A DNA stretch of 64,000 bases from Lachnospiraceae bacterium UBA7143 (GTDB taxonomy: Bacteria; Bacillota; Clostridia; Lachnospirales; Lachnospiraceae), in contig DKWV01000025.1 of assembly GCA_002491905.1 (NCBI GenBank), forward strand, positions 186,001 through 250,000. Direction: 5' to 3'. Shown one piece after another: positions 8,123 through 16,280 of the stretch. The stretch's first letter is position 1, and every line of letters begins with the position of its first letter. The notes beneath the pieces are model-generated. The model ran no database searches. It was not told the origin of the DNA and saw only the letters and a program-made list of their open reading frames with translations. The position numbers were made by a program, and so were the translations under genes.

Positions 8123-8601
8123 TACATAATATTACGGAAGAGAGAAAAAAACTGAATAGATGTGACGTTTCCCTCCCGGCCCCTTTGACTGATGAGGAAC
8201 TGGCGCGGCTGATCGGGGCGGTTGAGGAGCGGGAGCTGCTGCACGCACCAGGACATTTGAGGGAAAATGTATTTTCGAAGATCAGCGCGGAGAGAAGGCA
8301 GACGAAAAAGCGGGCGCTTTTTTCTTACCGCGCTAAGGTAATTGCAGGTATGGCGGCGGCCCTTGCCGTGCTCTTCCTCGTGCCTGTGGACGGCACGGAG
8401 AAAGCGGATATGCCGCAGGCCGGTATTCTTGGTGCGATGTATGGAGGGGAAACACGCAACGTCGACGAATGGGAACAGGATCTCATTGACAGGCAGCGTG
8501 ACATAGAGAAAACCTGGGCAAGATACCGGGAAGGGCAGGAGAGGGCGGACGCCAGGAGACAGTATTTCCGGCAGTTTTCGGAGAAATTAAGGAATCATTG
8601 A
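8119..8601 (+). CDS. Putative anti-sigma factor, single membrane pass
   Basis: A 160-residue protein with one hydrophobic segment (about residues 74-93) after a cytoplasmic N-terminal part and followed by a charged outer helix rich in Arg, Glu and Gln. Position and ATGA overlap with the ECF sigma gene fit an anti-sigma factor. I see no zinc-finger (HXXXCXXC) motif and no recognisable anti-sigma domain, so the assignment comes from context and topology. The charged C-terminal helix could be a sensor or a signal-cleavage region. Confidence 0.6.
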   Translation: MIHNITEERKKLNRCDVSLPAPLTDEELARLIGAVEERELLHAPGHLRENVFSKISAERRQTKKRALFSYRAKVIAGMAAALAVLFLVPVDGTEKADMPQAGILGAMYGGETRNVDEWEQDLIDRQRDIEKTWARYREGQERADARRQYFRQFSEKLRNH

Positions 8602-8620
8602 GAATGGGAGGATTGATGAG

Positions 8621-9313
8621 ATGAAAAAACAGAAAAACAGATTTTGGCTGTTTGTATTTTCCCTTTGTCCGGGAGCAGGACATATGTATATGGGACTGAT
8701 GCGGATGGGACTGAGCTTTATGCTGGGCTTTATGCTTTTAATCGCGGTGACTGCGATCACGGGAATTGATGTGCTGGCGGTACTTCCCGTTACGCTTTAC
8801 ATATACAGTTTCTTCCACGCCAACAATATCGGCGGGATGGATGCGGAACAGTTTGCAGCTCTGGAGGACGCGTATCTTTTCGGCTTCGGGGAGTGGGATA
8901 CCAGCCGTTTGAAACTGAATAAGAAAAACAGAAATATTGCGGCAGTGGTGTGCATTGTACTGGGCGTCTGTATGCTGTGGAATGTGGCATTTGGCATGGT
9001 CAGTGATTATGTGGGCTGGGATAACCCGGTTATCAGGAACATATATTACACCATGAGGGACGAGGTGCCGAGGACGATCATTGCCATAGCGGTCATCTGG
9101 TTCGGTGTGTCGCTGTTGAGAGGGAAAAAGGTGGATTTTGCGGAAAATGACAGGACGGTTGAGGCGGATCCCGTGGAGAACCCTGTGGTGTCAGCCGGGC
9201 AGAAAGCGATAGAGCAGAAGACGGATGAATATCGTGCACAGGAGCAGCAGTCCGATGTGCAGGGCGCGGATGAAAGGAAGGAACAGGAGAATGTGCAGGA
9301 GAAAGGGGAGTAA
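8621..9313 (+). CDS. TM2-like multi-pass membrane protein
   Basis: A 230-residue protein with an N-terminal NRFWLFVFSLCPGAGHMYMGLMRMGL segment resembling TM2-type domains (a Gly-rich turn between two helices), further membrane helices near residues 36-58, 108-130 and 150-165, and a long acidic, Gln-rich cytoplasmic tail. GGGAGG precedes the ATG by about ten bases. It is the third gene of the sigma operon. TM2 proteins are found with envelope-stress systems, but the biochemical role is unknown. Confidence 0.6.
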   Translation: MKKQKNRFWLFVFSLCPGAGHMYMGLMRMGLSFMLGFMLLIAVTAITGIDVLAVLPVTLYIYSFFHANNIGGMDAEQFAALEDAYLFGFGEWDTSRLKLNKKNRNIAAVVCIVLGVCMLWNVAFGMVSDYVGWDNPVIRNIYYTMRDEVPRTIIAIAVIWFGVSLLRGKKVDFAENDRTVEADPVENPVVSAGQKAIEQKTDEYRAQEQQSDVQGADERKEQENVQEKGE

Positions 9314-9317
9314 ATAG

Positions 9318-9665
9318 ATGGATACGCAGGAAAAGAACGTGTGCGAGGAGAAAACCGGGGGTCTGCGGACCCGCCGGGTCGGCTCTGTAACCTTCGGGCT
9401 GACGCTGGTTTTGTTTGGTGTTTTATTCCTCCTACATATCGTGGTGCCGTGGCTGCATTACGAGTTTATTTTTCAGTTTTGGCCCGTTGTCTTTGTTTTG
9501 CTGGGCATTGAGATACTGGTGGAAAATCACAGAAGCGGAGCCGAGGACTGCAGATTTATCTATGATTTTCCGGCGATACTGATGCTGGTCATACTGCTCC
9601 TGTTTGCCATGATAATGGCGGCGGCGGAGTTTTCCATGCGGTATCAGTGTTGGAAGTACTTCTAG
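9318..9665 (+). CDS. LiaF/DUF5668-like small membrane protein
   Basis: A 115-residue protein with three hydrophobic helices (about 27-47, 52-70 and 88-106). The spacing of FGLTLVLFGVLFLL and FWPVVFVLLGIEIL is typical of the LiaI-LiaF-like transmembrane region, whose members act in cell-envelope stress sensing. It follows the TM2-like gene by four bases and closes the ECF operon at a terminator. This context supports a membrane-stress theme for the whole unit. Confidence 0.6.
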   Translation: MDTQEKNVCEEKTGGLRTRRVGSVTFGLTLVLFGVLFLLHIVVPWLHYEFIFQFWPVVFVLLGIEILVENHRSGAEDCRFIYDFPAILMLVILLLFAMIMAAAEFSMRYQCWKYF

Positions 9666-9701
9666 CCACTCACAGCAGGGGCTGTTTCGTGGAGAAGTAC
9701 T

Positions 9702-9724
9702 AAGTCTGTTTTGCAGACTTTTCT
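9702..9724 (+). terminator. Terminator of the ECF sigma operon
   Basis: A 7-bp stem AAGTCTG/CAGACTT (9702-9708 and 9714-9720) followed by TTCT. A second hairpin (GAATGC 9734-9739/GCATTC 9749-9754) lies between this and the convergent minus-strand gene and may serve the opposite strand. Confidence 0.55.
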
Positions 9725-9767
9725 CACACGGGGGAATGCTTGAAAACGGCATTCTCCGCATAGTGAA

Positions 9768-10271
9768 TTACTCATCTTCATATGCAATCTGCCGCTTAGT
9801 TAAAAATTGTCTGACGGCGTTGTCCCAGAGCGTGTCCGGCGTCCTGTCCATGAGAAAGGTGTGGAAGGAGGTGCCGGTTATGAGCTTGAGGGCAGCGCCG
9901 TCATATTTTATATTGAGTACAAAGGCTTTCACCTGGTCCGGCGTCACGGCGGTTTCGCCCTTTTCCAGAAGGGAGGCCATGTATTCGGGGATCAGATGCA
10001 GCACGAAATGAAAGGCTGTGGGCGTGCGCTTCCCCTTAATCAGATCAAAGCACACGGGCCTGATTTTCTTCCACTGCGTAAATTCATACGGACGGATTTC
10101 CTTATCCTCCCATTCCTCGGAGGTGTAGAAAGCCCTGTTTTCGCGGCCGTCTATGGTGAAGGTGTTGTAGGTGCTGATCGTTGCCTCCTCCAGTAAAAAG
10201 GAGTCGAAAGCATCCCCGGCAAGAAATTGGTTCATAAATTGCCTGATGTTTTTTATTTGCAAGGAAATCAT
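9768..10271 (-). CDS. DUF5721-like hypothetical protein
   Basis: A 167-residue soluble protein resembling a Lachnospiraceae family of unknown function, which I tentatively place as DUF5721. Recognisable stretches are the start MISLQIKNIRQFMNQFL, the middle RENRAFYTSEEWEDKE and WKKIRPVCFDLIKGKRTP, and a C-terminal helix after FVLNIKYDG. It has no export signal. It is convergent to the ECF operon. No function can be proposed; the family name is from memory of the pattern. Confidence 0.6.
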   Translation of the reverse strand: MISLQIKNIRQFMNQFLAGDAFDSFLLEEATISTYNTFTIDGRENRAFYTSEEWEDKEIRPYEFTQWKKIRPVCFDLIKGKRTPTAFHFVLHLIPEYMASLLEKGETAVTPDQVKAFVLNIKYDGAALKLITGTSFHTFLMDRTPDTLWDNAVRQFLTKRQIAYEDE

Positions 10272-10327
10272 GCGCGGCCTTTCTGTTTTATTATTTTCAT
10301 TCTGTTTTTGGTAGTTCGTATTTCGTT

Positions 10328-10480
10328 TTAATCATCTTCCAGCATTGATTGGAATATATCTTTTAATGCATGAAGGTTTTTATTGTTCGGTGATTCTTCC
10401 AAAGCATTTTCAAGCTATCCTAAAGCAAGCCGGATAAAACCCTGAAACTGTTTGTTTGTCATCCCCATATCTGTTACCAT
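10328..10480 (-). pseudogene. Small gene interrupted by an in-frame TAG
   Basis: The minus strand reads a 50-residue small protein (MVTDMGMTNKQFQGFIRLAL...SMLEDD) broken only by a TAG at codon 22, where a neutral residue would make it continuous. The downstream part LENALEESPNNKNLHALK is a well-formed amphipathic helix, so the frame was clearly coding. It has a good promoter 42 bases upstream and AAAGG before the ATG. Either a recent nonsense mutation killed it or the stop is read through. The rest of 10272-10635 holds this gene and two promoters. Confidence 0.6.
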
Positions 10481-10521
10481 CCTTTCACCGCCTTTTAATT
10501 TAATTGTAATTATTATCTCTA

Positions 10522-10550
10522 ATTATAATGGCTTTCGCAGAAAGTGTAAA
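10522..10550 (-). promoter_or_regulatory. Strong sigma-A promoter, minus strand
   Basis: On the minus strand TTTACA (10550-10545), a 17-base spacer and TATAAT (10527-10522), five of six and six of six to consensus. It faces the small interrupted gene at 10480. Confidence 0.7.
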
Positions 10551-10564
10551 GCGTAATAAAAGAG

Positions 10565-10594
10565 TTTACAAACCTGTTTAGTTCATGCTATTAT
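10565..10594 (+). promoter_or_regulatory. Candidate sigma-A promoter of degV
   Basis: TTTACA (10565-10570), 18-base spacer, TATTAT (10589-10594), about 40 bases before the degV ATG. It lies back to back with the minus-strand promoter, the two -35 boxes only 14 bases apart. Confidence 0.55.
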
Positions 10595-10635
10595 AAGTAG
10601 TAATAAAAACCAGATGAAACGGTTGCGGAGGCTTT

Positions 10636-11472
10636 ATGAGTTATAAGATTGTGGTGGACAGCTGCTGTGAGCTGCCTGAAAACTATAAAAATGACAGCAG
10701 ATTCCAGATCGTCCCGCTTGGCTTAGAGGTGGGCGATTATGTGATTCAGGACGACGGGAATTTCAATCAGAAGGAGTTCCTGCAGAAGGTGGCGGCCTAT
10801 CCGCAGTGTCCCAAGTCCTCCTGCCCCTCCCCGGAAAAGTACCGGGAAGCATACCATGATGAGGCGGAGGAAATCTATGCGGTGACTCTCTCTTCCCATT
10901 TGAGCGGCAGCTATAACAGCGCGGAGCTGGGAAAGAACCTTTACGGGGAAAAGTACGGTGAAAAGAAAATCCATGTGGTGGATTCCGAGTCCGCGAGCTG
11001 CGGGGAGACCCAGCTTGTGGAAAAGATTGTAGCCTGCAAGGAGGCGGGGCTTGGTTTCGAGGAGACGGTGAGGGCGGTGGAGACCTTTAAGCGGCAGATG
11101 CGCACTTATTTTGTGCTGGATAATCTGGAGACGCTCAGAAAGAACGGCCGCCTAAGCAGCGTCAAAGCGCTGGTTGCATCCACCCTAAATATTAAGCCGG
11201 TGATGGTGGGAAACCTCGGCGTGATCGAGCAGAAGGGACAGGCCATCGGTATCAAAAAGGCGCTTGCCAAAATGGCGGACTGCATCGTGGGTGATGTGGC
11301 GAAGCCGGAAGAGAGAATATTGATGATTACGCATTGCAACTGCCCGGAGCGTGCGGAATTTATGCGCGGCCTCATGGAAAAGAGAGCTTCCTACAGGAGG
11401 ATTCTTATTATGGACACCGCCGGGGTCAGCAGCATGTATGCCAACGACGGCGGCGTGATTGTAACTTTATGA
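10636..11472 (+). CDS. DegV family fatty-acid-binding protein
   Basis: DegV/FakB proteins hold a fatty acid for phosphorylation by the FakA kinase, feeding host or recycled fatty acids into phospholipid synthesis. The 278-residue protein shows YKIVVDSCCELP at the start, the ligand-loop serine in SSHLSGSYNSA (about residues 87-97), the VVDSESASCG segment and TLNIKPVMVGNLGVI. GGAGG at 10627-10631 supports the ATG. No fakA is present in the window. It ends convergently, overlapping the LytTR gene by six bases. Confidence 0.88.
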   Translation: MSYKIVVDSCCELPENYKNDSRFQIVPLGLEVGDYVIQDDGNFNQKEFLQKVAAYPQCPKSSCPSPEKYREAYHDEAEEIYAVTLSSHLSGSYNSAELGKNLYGEKYGEKKIHVVDSESASCGETQLVEKIVACKEAGLGFEETVRAVETFKRQMRTYFVLDNLETLRKNGRLSSVKALVASTLNIKPVMVGNLGVIEQKGQAIGIKKALAKMADCIVGDVAKPEERILMITHCNCPERAEFMRGLMEKRASYRRILIMDTAGVSSMYANDGGVIVTL

Positions 11473-12240
11473 GGCATTTCCGCGCAACGCCTTTTTTAGT
11501 TTAGGCAGTTCCAGCGGCGACACGCTAAAACTTTTTCCGTCCTTCATGGTCAGCTTCAGCAGGGAGAGTTTTTCTATGGAGACGGTGTTGACAAAGCAGT
11601 GCTCGGATATAATGATAAAATGGGTGAACATGGCTACCTGTGAGTAGAGATTGGGCAGTGTGCTCAGGATATCGAGGGTGCGTCCCTCGGTCAGAACCAC
11701 ATGGAGATAATTGCCGTTTTTCACCGCATAGAGAATTTCATCTTCATGGACATAGAGCGTGTCCTTCTCTCCGCGCAGTTCTATGGTGGGAACCGTTTCC
11801 GCTTTCAGACTCTGCGCGTGATCCAGCATCTCGTCCAGCTCGTTCACCTTGATCGGCTTGTGCAGATAGAGGATCTGCTTCTGGAGCTGTCTGCGCAGAA
11901 TATCGTGGTTGGAGGCTTCGGTAACGTCTTCCGGCACCTTAGAGAGAGCGGTCTCGATGACGGAAGGGTAGTCTATGGTGGAAATGCACAGCACGATAGG
12001 GGCTACAACGCCTGCGTCGATCAGCTTTCTGGCGAGCTGGAATCCGTTTACCGGCCCGTTTGTCATGTCGATGAAAAAGGCGTCGTAGAGCATGGGAGAA
12101 CGCAGAACCGCCTCCACATTTCCGTAGGAATCAATATAGAGCACGCCCGTGGTGTGGAGTCTTCTGTCAGAGGCACGCCCGAGGAGCCGCTCCATCTGTT
12201 TTCTGTCCGCAATATTATCATCACAAACTGCAATGTGCAT
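11467..12240 (-). CDS. LytTR-type response regulator
   Basis: A 257-residue DNA-binding regulator: receiver domain at about 1-145 (IAVCDDN acidic pair, FFIDMT phospho-aspartate, HKPIKVNEL with the conserved Lys) followed by a LytTR domain (about 150-250; IEL-GEKDTLYVHEDEILYAVKNGNYLHVVL). GGAGGG precedes the ATG. Such regulators usually pair with a LytS/AgrC-type kinase, but no kinase is adjacent; the LytS-type kinase at 20160 already has its own partner. Role and targets are unknown. Confidence 0.85.
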   Translation of the reverse strand: MHIAVCDDNIADRKQMERLLGRASDRRLHTTGVLYIDSYGNVEAVLRSPMLYDAFFIDMTNGPVNGFQLARKLIDAGVVAPIVLCISTIDYPSVIETALSKVPEDVTEASNHDILRRQLQKQILYLHKPIKVNELDEMLDHAQSLKAETVPTIELRGEKDTLYVHEDEILYAVKNGNYLHVVLTEGRTLDILSTLPNLYSQVAMFTHFIIISEHCFVNTVSIEKLSLLKLTMKDGKSFSVSPLELPKLKKALRGNAS

Positions 12241-12325
12241 ATAGAACCCTCCATGATTATTATGTTTTCTGTCACACAGTCGGGAGACGTAATGACTTCC
12301 GGCTTGTTTTCGGGTATTTATTCGG

Positions 12326-12619
12326 TTAGAGAATCATAAATTCAATCGGGGATGACAGCAATGCAACCACGATCAGAACCTGAATCACCAGAATGGCAGG
12401 CATTCCGTACAGAAAATACCAGTGCCTGGTTTTGTGGCGGAACAGATGCATGCCGATAATGGAACCGACGCTGCCGCCGATGATGGCAAGCACGAAAAGA
12501 GTGGCTTCCGGAATGCGCCAGGCGTGTTTCCGCGCTTTCAGCTTATCTATCCCCATAACGGTGAAACTTATGAAGTTGACAACGACCAAATATATGGTAA
12601 TAAGTGTAATTACGTCCAT
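12326..12619 (-). CDS. DUF1294 family small membrane protein
   Basis: A 97-residue protein with three membrane helices and the DUF1294 pattern: VMGIDKLKARKHAWRIPEATLF, then GGSVGSIIGMHLFRHKTRHWYF. The charged loop of Arg and Lys between helices is typical. The family is widespread and without known function. It stands 86 bases after (downstream of none of) the LytTR start on the same strand, so it probably sits upstream in a shared or separate minus-strand unit. Confidence 0.8.
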   Translation of the reverse strand: MDVITLITIYLVVVNFISFTVMGIDKLKARKHAWRIPEATLFVLAIIGGSVGSIIGMHLFRHKTRHWYFLYGMPAILVIQVLIVVALLSSPIEFMIL

Positions 12620-12708
12620 GTGAAATAAGGCTTTCCCTTTTGTATGTCGCGGTGCTCATTGCTATTTCGTATATCATAACACATTTATGGAGAAAAAAAA
12701 AGACAAAT

Positions 12709-12754
12709 GATCCCCGCGGCATTCGCTCGGAATGTGCCGCGGGGATCTTTTTTT
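12709..12754. terminator. Strong bidirectional terminator downstream of argG
   Basis: A 13-bp perfect stem (gatccccgcggca 12709-12721, tgccgcggggatc 12735-12747) with T-rich runs on both sides: TTTTTTT on the plus strand and, on the minus strand, a T9 run a few bases beyond. It ends argG transcription. Confidence 0.88.
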
Positions 12755-12765
12755 GATTTTGGGTT

Positions 12766-13989
12766 TTAGAGAAGCTTCTCGCCCTGCTCCTGCATTTTCA
12801 TGGCGCGAACCTTGCAGGATAAGCCGAAGAGGTTGATGAAGCCCTCCGCGTCATGGTGGTCGTAAAGGTCGCCCGTGGTGAAGGAGGCGATGCTCTCATT
12901 ATAGAGTGTGTACGGTGAGGTGGTGCCTGCCTTGATGATGTTGCCCTTGTAGAGCTTGAACTTCACTTCACCGGTCACATATTTCTGGGTGGACTCGATG
13001 AAAGCCTGCAGCGCCTCGCGCAGCGGTGTGAACCACTTGCCTTCGTAGACCACCTGTGCGAATTTGTTGCCGAGGTCAGCCTTGAGCGCGTAGGTGTCGC
13101 GGTCGAGAATCAGCTCCTCGAGCTGCTGGTGCGCTTCGTAGAGGATGGTACCGCCGGGAGTCTCGTAGACGCCGCGTGACTTCATGCCGACCACACGGTT
13201 TTCCACGATGTCAACGATGCCGATGCCGTGCTTGCCGCCCAGCTCGTTTAAGGTGGCGATGATTTCCGACACTTTCATCTTTTTGCCGTTGACAGAGGTG
13301 GGGATGCCTTTCTCGAAGGTCATGGTCACATACTCCCCTTCGTCGGGAGCCTTTTCCGGCGTGGTGCCGAGCACAAGCAGATGCTCATAATTAGGCTCGT
13401 TGGCGGGATCTTCCAGCTCTAATCCTTCGTGGCTGATATGCCAGAGGTTGCGGTCGCGGCTGTAACTGGAATCCGCAGAGAAGGGCAGGTTGATGCCATG
13501 CTGTTTGCAGTACTCAATTTCCTCCTCGCGGGAGTTTAAGGTCCATTTCTCATTTCTCCATGCGGCGATGATCTTTAAGTCGGGAGCCAGTGCTTTGATG
13601 CCCAGCTCGAAACGAATCTGGTCGTTGCCCTTGCCTGTGGCGCCGTGGCAGATCGCGGTTGCGCCCTCCTTGCGGGCGATCTCGACTAACTTCTTGGCGA
13701 TCACGGGCCTCGCCATCGAAGTGCCCAGCAGATATTTGTTCTCATAGACAGCGTGCGCCTGTACACAGGGCATGATAAAGTCATCGCAGAACTCGTCGGT
13801 CAGATCCTCGATGTAGAGCTTGGATGCGCCGCTTGAGAGAGCGCGCTCCTCAAGACCGTCAAGCTCCTCCGCCTGCCCGCAGTTGCCGCACACGCAGATG
13901 ACCTCGTAGTCAAAATTTTCCTTTAACCAGGGGATGATAACGGTTGTATCCAGTCCGCCGGAATACGCAAGAACTACTTTTTCTTTCAT
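12766..13989 (-). CDS. argG: Argininosuccinate synthase
   Basis: Joins citrulline and aspartate with ATP to form argininosuccinate, the penultimate step of arginine synthesis. The 407-residue protein has the N-type ATP pyrophosphatase loop AYSGGLDTT, the citrulline/aspartate-binding ATGKGNDQIRFE and SADSSYSRDRNLWHISHEG segments, and normal length. ATG 13989 is chosen because the upstream ATG at 14004 overlaps the GGAGG ribosome-binding site. argH is not adjacent. Candidate ArgR sites and a leader hairpin lie in front of it. Confidence 0.93.
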   Translation of the reverse strand: MKEKVVLAYSGGLDTTVIIPWLKENFDYEVICVCGNCGQAEELDGLEERALSSGASKLYIEDLTDEFCDDFIMPCVQAHAVYENKYLLGTSMARPVIAKKLVEIARKEGATAICHGATGKGNDQIRFELGIKALAPDLKIIAAWRNEKWTLNSREEEIEYCKQHGINLPFSADSSYSRDRNLWHISHEGLELEDPANEPNYEHLLVLGTTPEKAPDEGEYVTMTFEKGIPTSVNGKKMKVSEIIATLNELGGKHGIGIVDIVENRVVGMKSRGVYETPGGTILYEAHQQLEELILDRDTYALKADLGNKFAQVVYEGKWFTPLREALQAFIESTQKYVTGEVKFKLYKGNIIKAGTTSPYTLYNESIASFTTGDLYDHHDAEGFINLFGLSCKVRAMKMQEQGEKLL

Positions 13990-14407
13990 TTCAGTTTCCT
14001 CCATCTTAAATATGTAATATACTTTTTATAACGGTTATTTTGATCTACGCATAACGCCTGCCGGAAAAGGCAGGCAGCGTCTGTCCCTAAAACAATATAC
14101 AACAGGACGGGAAAGAATGCAAGTGTAAATTTATGCATATTTTATATGAATATTTACGGAAAATATGCATAAAGGAAAAAATGTATTGAATATTATGCAT
14201 TTGTAGTGTATAGTTATTCGCGTGCATGTTTTTATGCGGGGAAGTCGAAGGCGATACTGTTAAGTTGATATATTATTTTAGGATAATGGCAAGGTACTCA
14301 AAAAACGAATGTTAGCGGTATAGAAGGTAAACGTTTAGATATAGGGATGATGACAGGCTGGAAAGAAGTTGCTGCGGCTATAGGACACCTTAGGTAGGGA
14401 AAAGAGT
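13990..14407. other. argG upstream region with hairpin and ArgR-like sites
   Basis: This stretch without an intact gene holds a hairpin in the argG leader (GCCTGCC 14056-14062/GGCAGGC 14069-14075), the AT-rich ArgR-like boxes, and a short open frame at 14287-14397 (SGIEGKRLDIGMMTGWKEVA) resembling the C-terminal tail of a GalU-like nucleotidyltransferase. The latter has no start or promoter and may be a gene remnant. Confidence 0.45.
14131..14201 (-). promoter_or_regulatory. Candidate ArgR/AhrC operator cluster
   Basis: Imperfect palindromes of the Firmicute ARG-box type (near WTGAATAWWWATTCAW) occur as ATATGAATATTTAC (14144-14157) and TATTGAATATTATGCATT (14184-14201), with related ATGCATA halves at 14133-14139 and 14165-14171. 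Two adjacent boxes upstream of an arginine gene are the expected layout for hexameric ArgR. Matches were judged by eye. Confidence 0.45.
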
Positions 14408-14436
14408 TTGACAAGCCTTGTTGCTTTGTATAAAAT
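14408..14436 (+). promoter_or_regulatory. Sigma-A promoter of the DUF4143 ATPase gene
   Basis: TTGACA (14408-14413), 17-base spacer, TAAAAT (14431-14436). It makes the earlier TTG at 14408 impossible as a start and supports GTG 14474. Confidence 0.65.
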
Positions 14437-14473
14437 AAAATTAGATTTTAGATTTGCCAGAGGAGGGCGTAAG

Positions 14474-15706
14474 GTGTCATATATTGAGAGGGCAGTTGCA
14501 TCAGTGTTAAAGGGGCGGGTATCAAACAGCAAATGTACACTTGTCACGGGAGCCAGACAGGTTGGGAAATCAACGCTTATTAGGCATGAATTTTCTGGGT
14601 ATAACAGAGTTAATTTTGATGACAGATTAGCCAGACTGCAGGCTAAGGAGGAACCCGGACTCTTTTTTTTGAATAATCCGTGTCCCCTGTTTATCGATGA
14701 GGTGCAGAAGGAAAGCGGTATTCTGGAGGATATAAAGCGTATTGTTGACGAGACCGAAGAAAGAGGCATGTTCCTTTTGTCAGGTTCCCAGAATCTGGAG
14801 CTGATGAAAGGAATGAGTGAGTCCCTTGCGGGAAGAGTTTCTATCACGGAGCTTTTCGGGCTGTCTCTCCGCGAGATACATGGGGTTAAGTTTAACAGAC
14901 ATTTTGTCCCCACTGCGGAATATCTGAGGGAACGGGAAAAGGAACTGAAACCTTATACTGATTTGTGGGAAACCATACACAGGGGTTCCTATCCGGAACT
15001 GTATGATGTGCAAAGAGACTGGCAGGAATATTATGCTTCCTATGTATCGACCTACCTTGAAAGGGATATTAACGAACTGATCTCTGCGGACAGCATTACC
15101 TTCACAAAATTTCTTACTGCTGTCGCTGCAAGAACCGGCGAAATGTTAAATTATGCAAATATTGCAGGTGAGGTGGGAGTAAGTGAGCCGACGGTCAAAA
15201 CATGGATTTCTATTTTGGAGAGGACAGGAATCGTATTTTTATTACAGCCCTATAGCGCTTCCGCGTTAAGCAGGGCCGTTAAGACACCGAAACTTTATTT
15301 CAGGGATACGGGTCTTGCCTGCTATCTCACAAGATGGCTGACGGCTGATACATTGAAGTGTTCGGCTGTTGCGGGCAATATGTTTGAGACTTTTATGGTA
15401 TCAGAAATCCTGAAATCTTACACGAATGAAGGGATGGATTATAAGTTTAGTATCTTTTATTACAGAGGCAGGGATAAAAATGCGGCTGGTGAAAATGAAA
15501 TTGATCTTATTATAGAAGAAAACGGGGTACTATATCCGGTTGAAATTAAAATGTCAGCGAATCCTAAGGCAAATATGGGAGCGGCAAATCCCGTCTTGGA
15601 TAAGGTGAAAGAGAAAACAAGAGGGATGGGTGTCATTCTCTGTCTGATAGATAAAAAAACGTATTTGAGGGAGAATCTGGTTGCACTTCCGATTTCGTAT
15701 ATTTGA
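14474..15706 (+). CDS. AAA ATPase with C-terminal DUF4143
   Basis: A 410-residue protein with an N-terminal AAA_14 ATPase domain (Walker A GARQVGKST at residues 26-34, Walker B CPLFIDEVQK, sensor FLLSGSQN) and a C-terminal DUF4143 nuclease-like domain (winged helix NYANIAGEVGVSEPTVKTWI, then LYFRDTGLACYL and ENEIDLIIEENGVLYPVEIKM, the last resembling a PD-(D/E)XK core). GTG 14474 has AGGAGGG at 14461-14467 and a promoter just upstream. The family is common and mobile, often thought to act in defence or DNA transactions, but unproven. It seems a lone gene. Confidence 0.82.
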   Translation: MSYIERAVASVLKGRVSNSKCTLVTGARQVGKSTLIRHEFSGYNRVNFDDRLARLQAKEEPGLFFLNNPCPLFIDEVQKESGILEDIKRIVDETEERGMFLLSGSQNLELMKGMSESLAGRVSITELFGLSLREIHGVKFNRHFVPTAEYLREREKELKPYTDLWETIHRGSYPELYDVQRDWQEYYASYVSTYLERDINELISADSITFTKFLTAVAARTGEMLNYANIAGEVGVSEPTVKTWISILERTGIVFLLQPYSASALSRAVKTPKLYFRDTGLACYLTRWLTADTLKCSAVAGNMFETFMVSEILKSYTNEGMDYKFSIFYYRGRDKNAAGENEIDLIIEENGVLYPVEIKMSANPKANMGAANPVLDKVKEKTRGMGVILCLIDKKTYLRENLVALPISYI

Positions 15707-15734
15707 AAAAACAGGGATATGGGAGTGAAGGAAA

Positions 15735-16190
15735 ATGGAGTATAAAATCATACGGCTGTCGGAACAGCCGGAAATAAAGGAGCAGGCAGCACAGTGGTTC
15801 CATGAAAAATGGAATATTCCGCTGGAGGCATATCTGGAAAGCATGGAGGAGAGCCTTGCAGGGCAAGGGGCGGTCCCCCAGTGGTATGTGGCTGTGGAAG
15901 GCAATAGAATCATCGGCGGCATGGGAGTGATCGAGAATGATTTCCACGACAGAAAGGACCTGGCGCCGAATGTCTGCGCCGTCTATACGGAAGAAGACAG
16001 GCGCGGCAGGGGCGTTGCCGGTGCGCTGTTAAATAATGTATGTGAGGATATGAAAAAGAGGGGAATCGGCACGTTGTATCTTCTGACGGACCACGATTCG
16101 TTTTATGAGCGCTACGGCTGGGAATTTCTGTGCATGGCGCAGGGGGACGGGGAGGAAGAAATGTCTAGAATGTATGTTCACAGGGCTTGA
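15735..16190 (+). CDS. GNAT family N-acetyltransferase
   Basis: A 151-residue acetyltransferase with the acetyl-CoA pyrophosphate-binding pattern EEDRRGRGVAGALLNNV (about residues 78-94) and a strand-helix end LYLLTDHDSFYERYGWEF. The substrate is unknown. GGGAGTGAAGG lies before the ATG, and the gene follows the DUF4143 ATPase closely. Confidence 0.82.
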   Translation: MEYKIIRLSEQPEIKEQAAQWFHEKWNIPLEAYLESMEESLAGQGAVPQWYVAVEGNRIIGGMGVIENDFHDRKDLAPNVCAVYTEEDRRGRGVAGALLNNVCEDMKKRGIGTLYLLTDHDSFYERYGWEFLCMAQGDGEEEMSRMYVHRA

Positions 16191-16212
16191 AGGAATGACA
16201 AAACGGCAGCGA

Positions 16213-16247
16213 AATGCAGTTGTTGTAAATGATGCAACAACTGCATT
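16213..16247. repeat. Perfect 13-bp inverted repeat between genes
   Basis: AATGCAGTTGTTG (16213-16225) and its exact reverse complement (16235-16247) with a 9-base loop. No T-run follows, so it is not a standard terminator. It sits 34 bases before the next gene's start. Confidence 0.6.
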
Positions 16248-16280
16248 CGATGGGAAAGCAGTATTGAAGGAGCAATTAGT

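Noticed and set aside
14408..14473. Longer N-terminus for the DUF4143 ATPase
   Set aside because: The TTG at 14408 is the -35 box of its promoter, and GTG 14474 has a good ribosome site.
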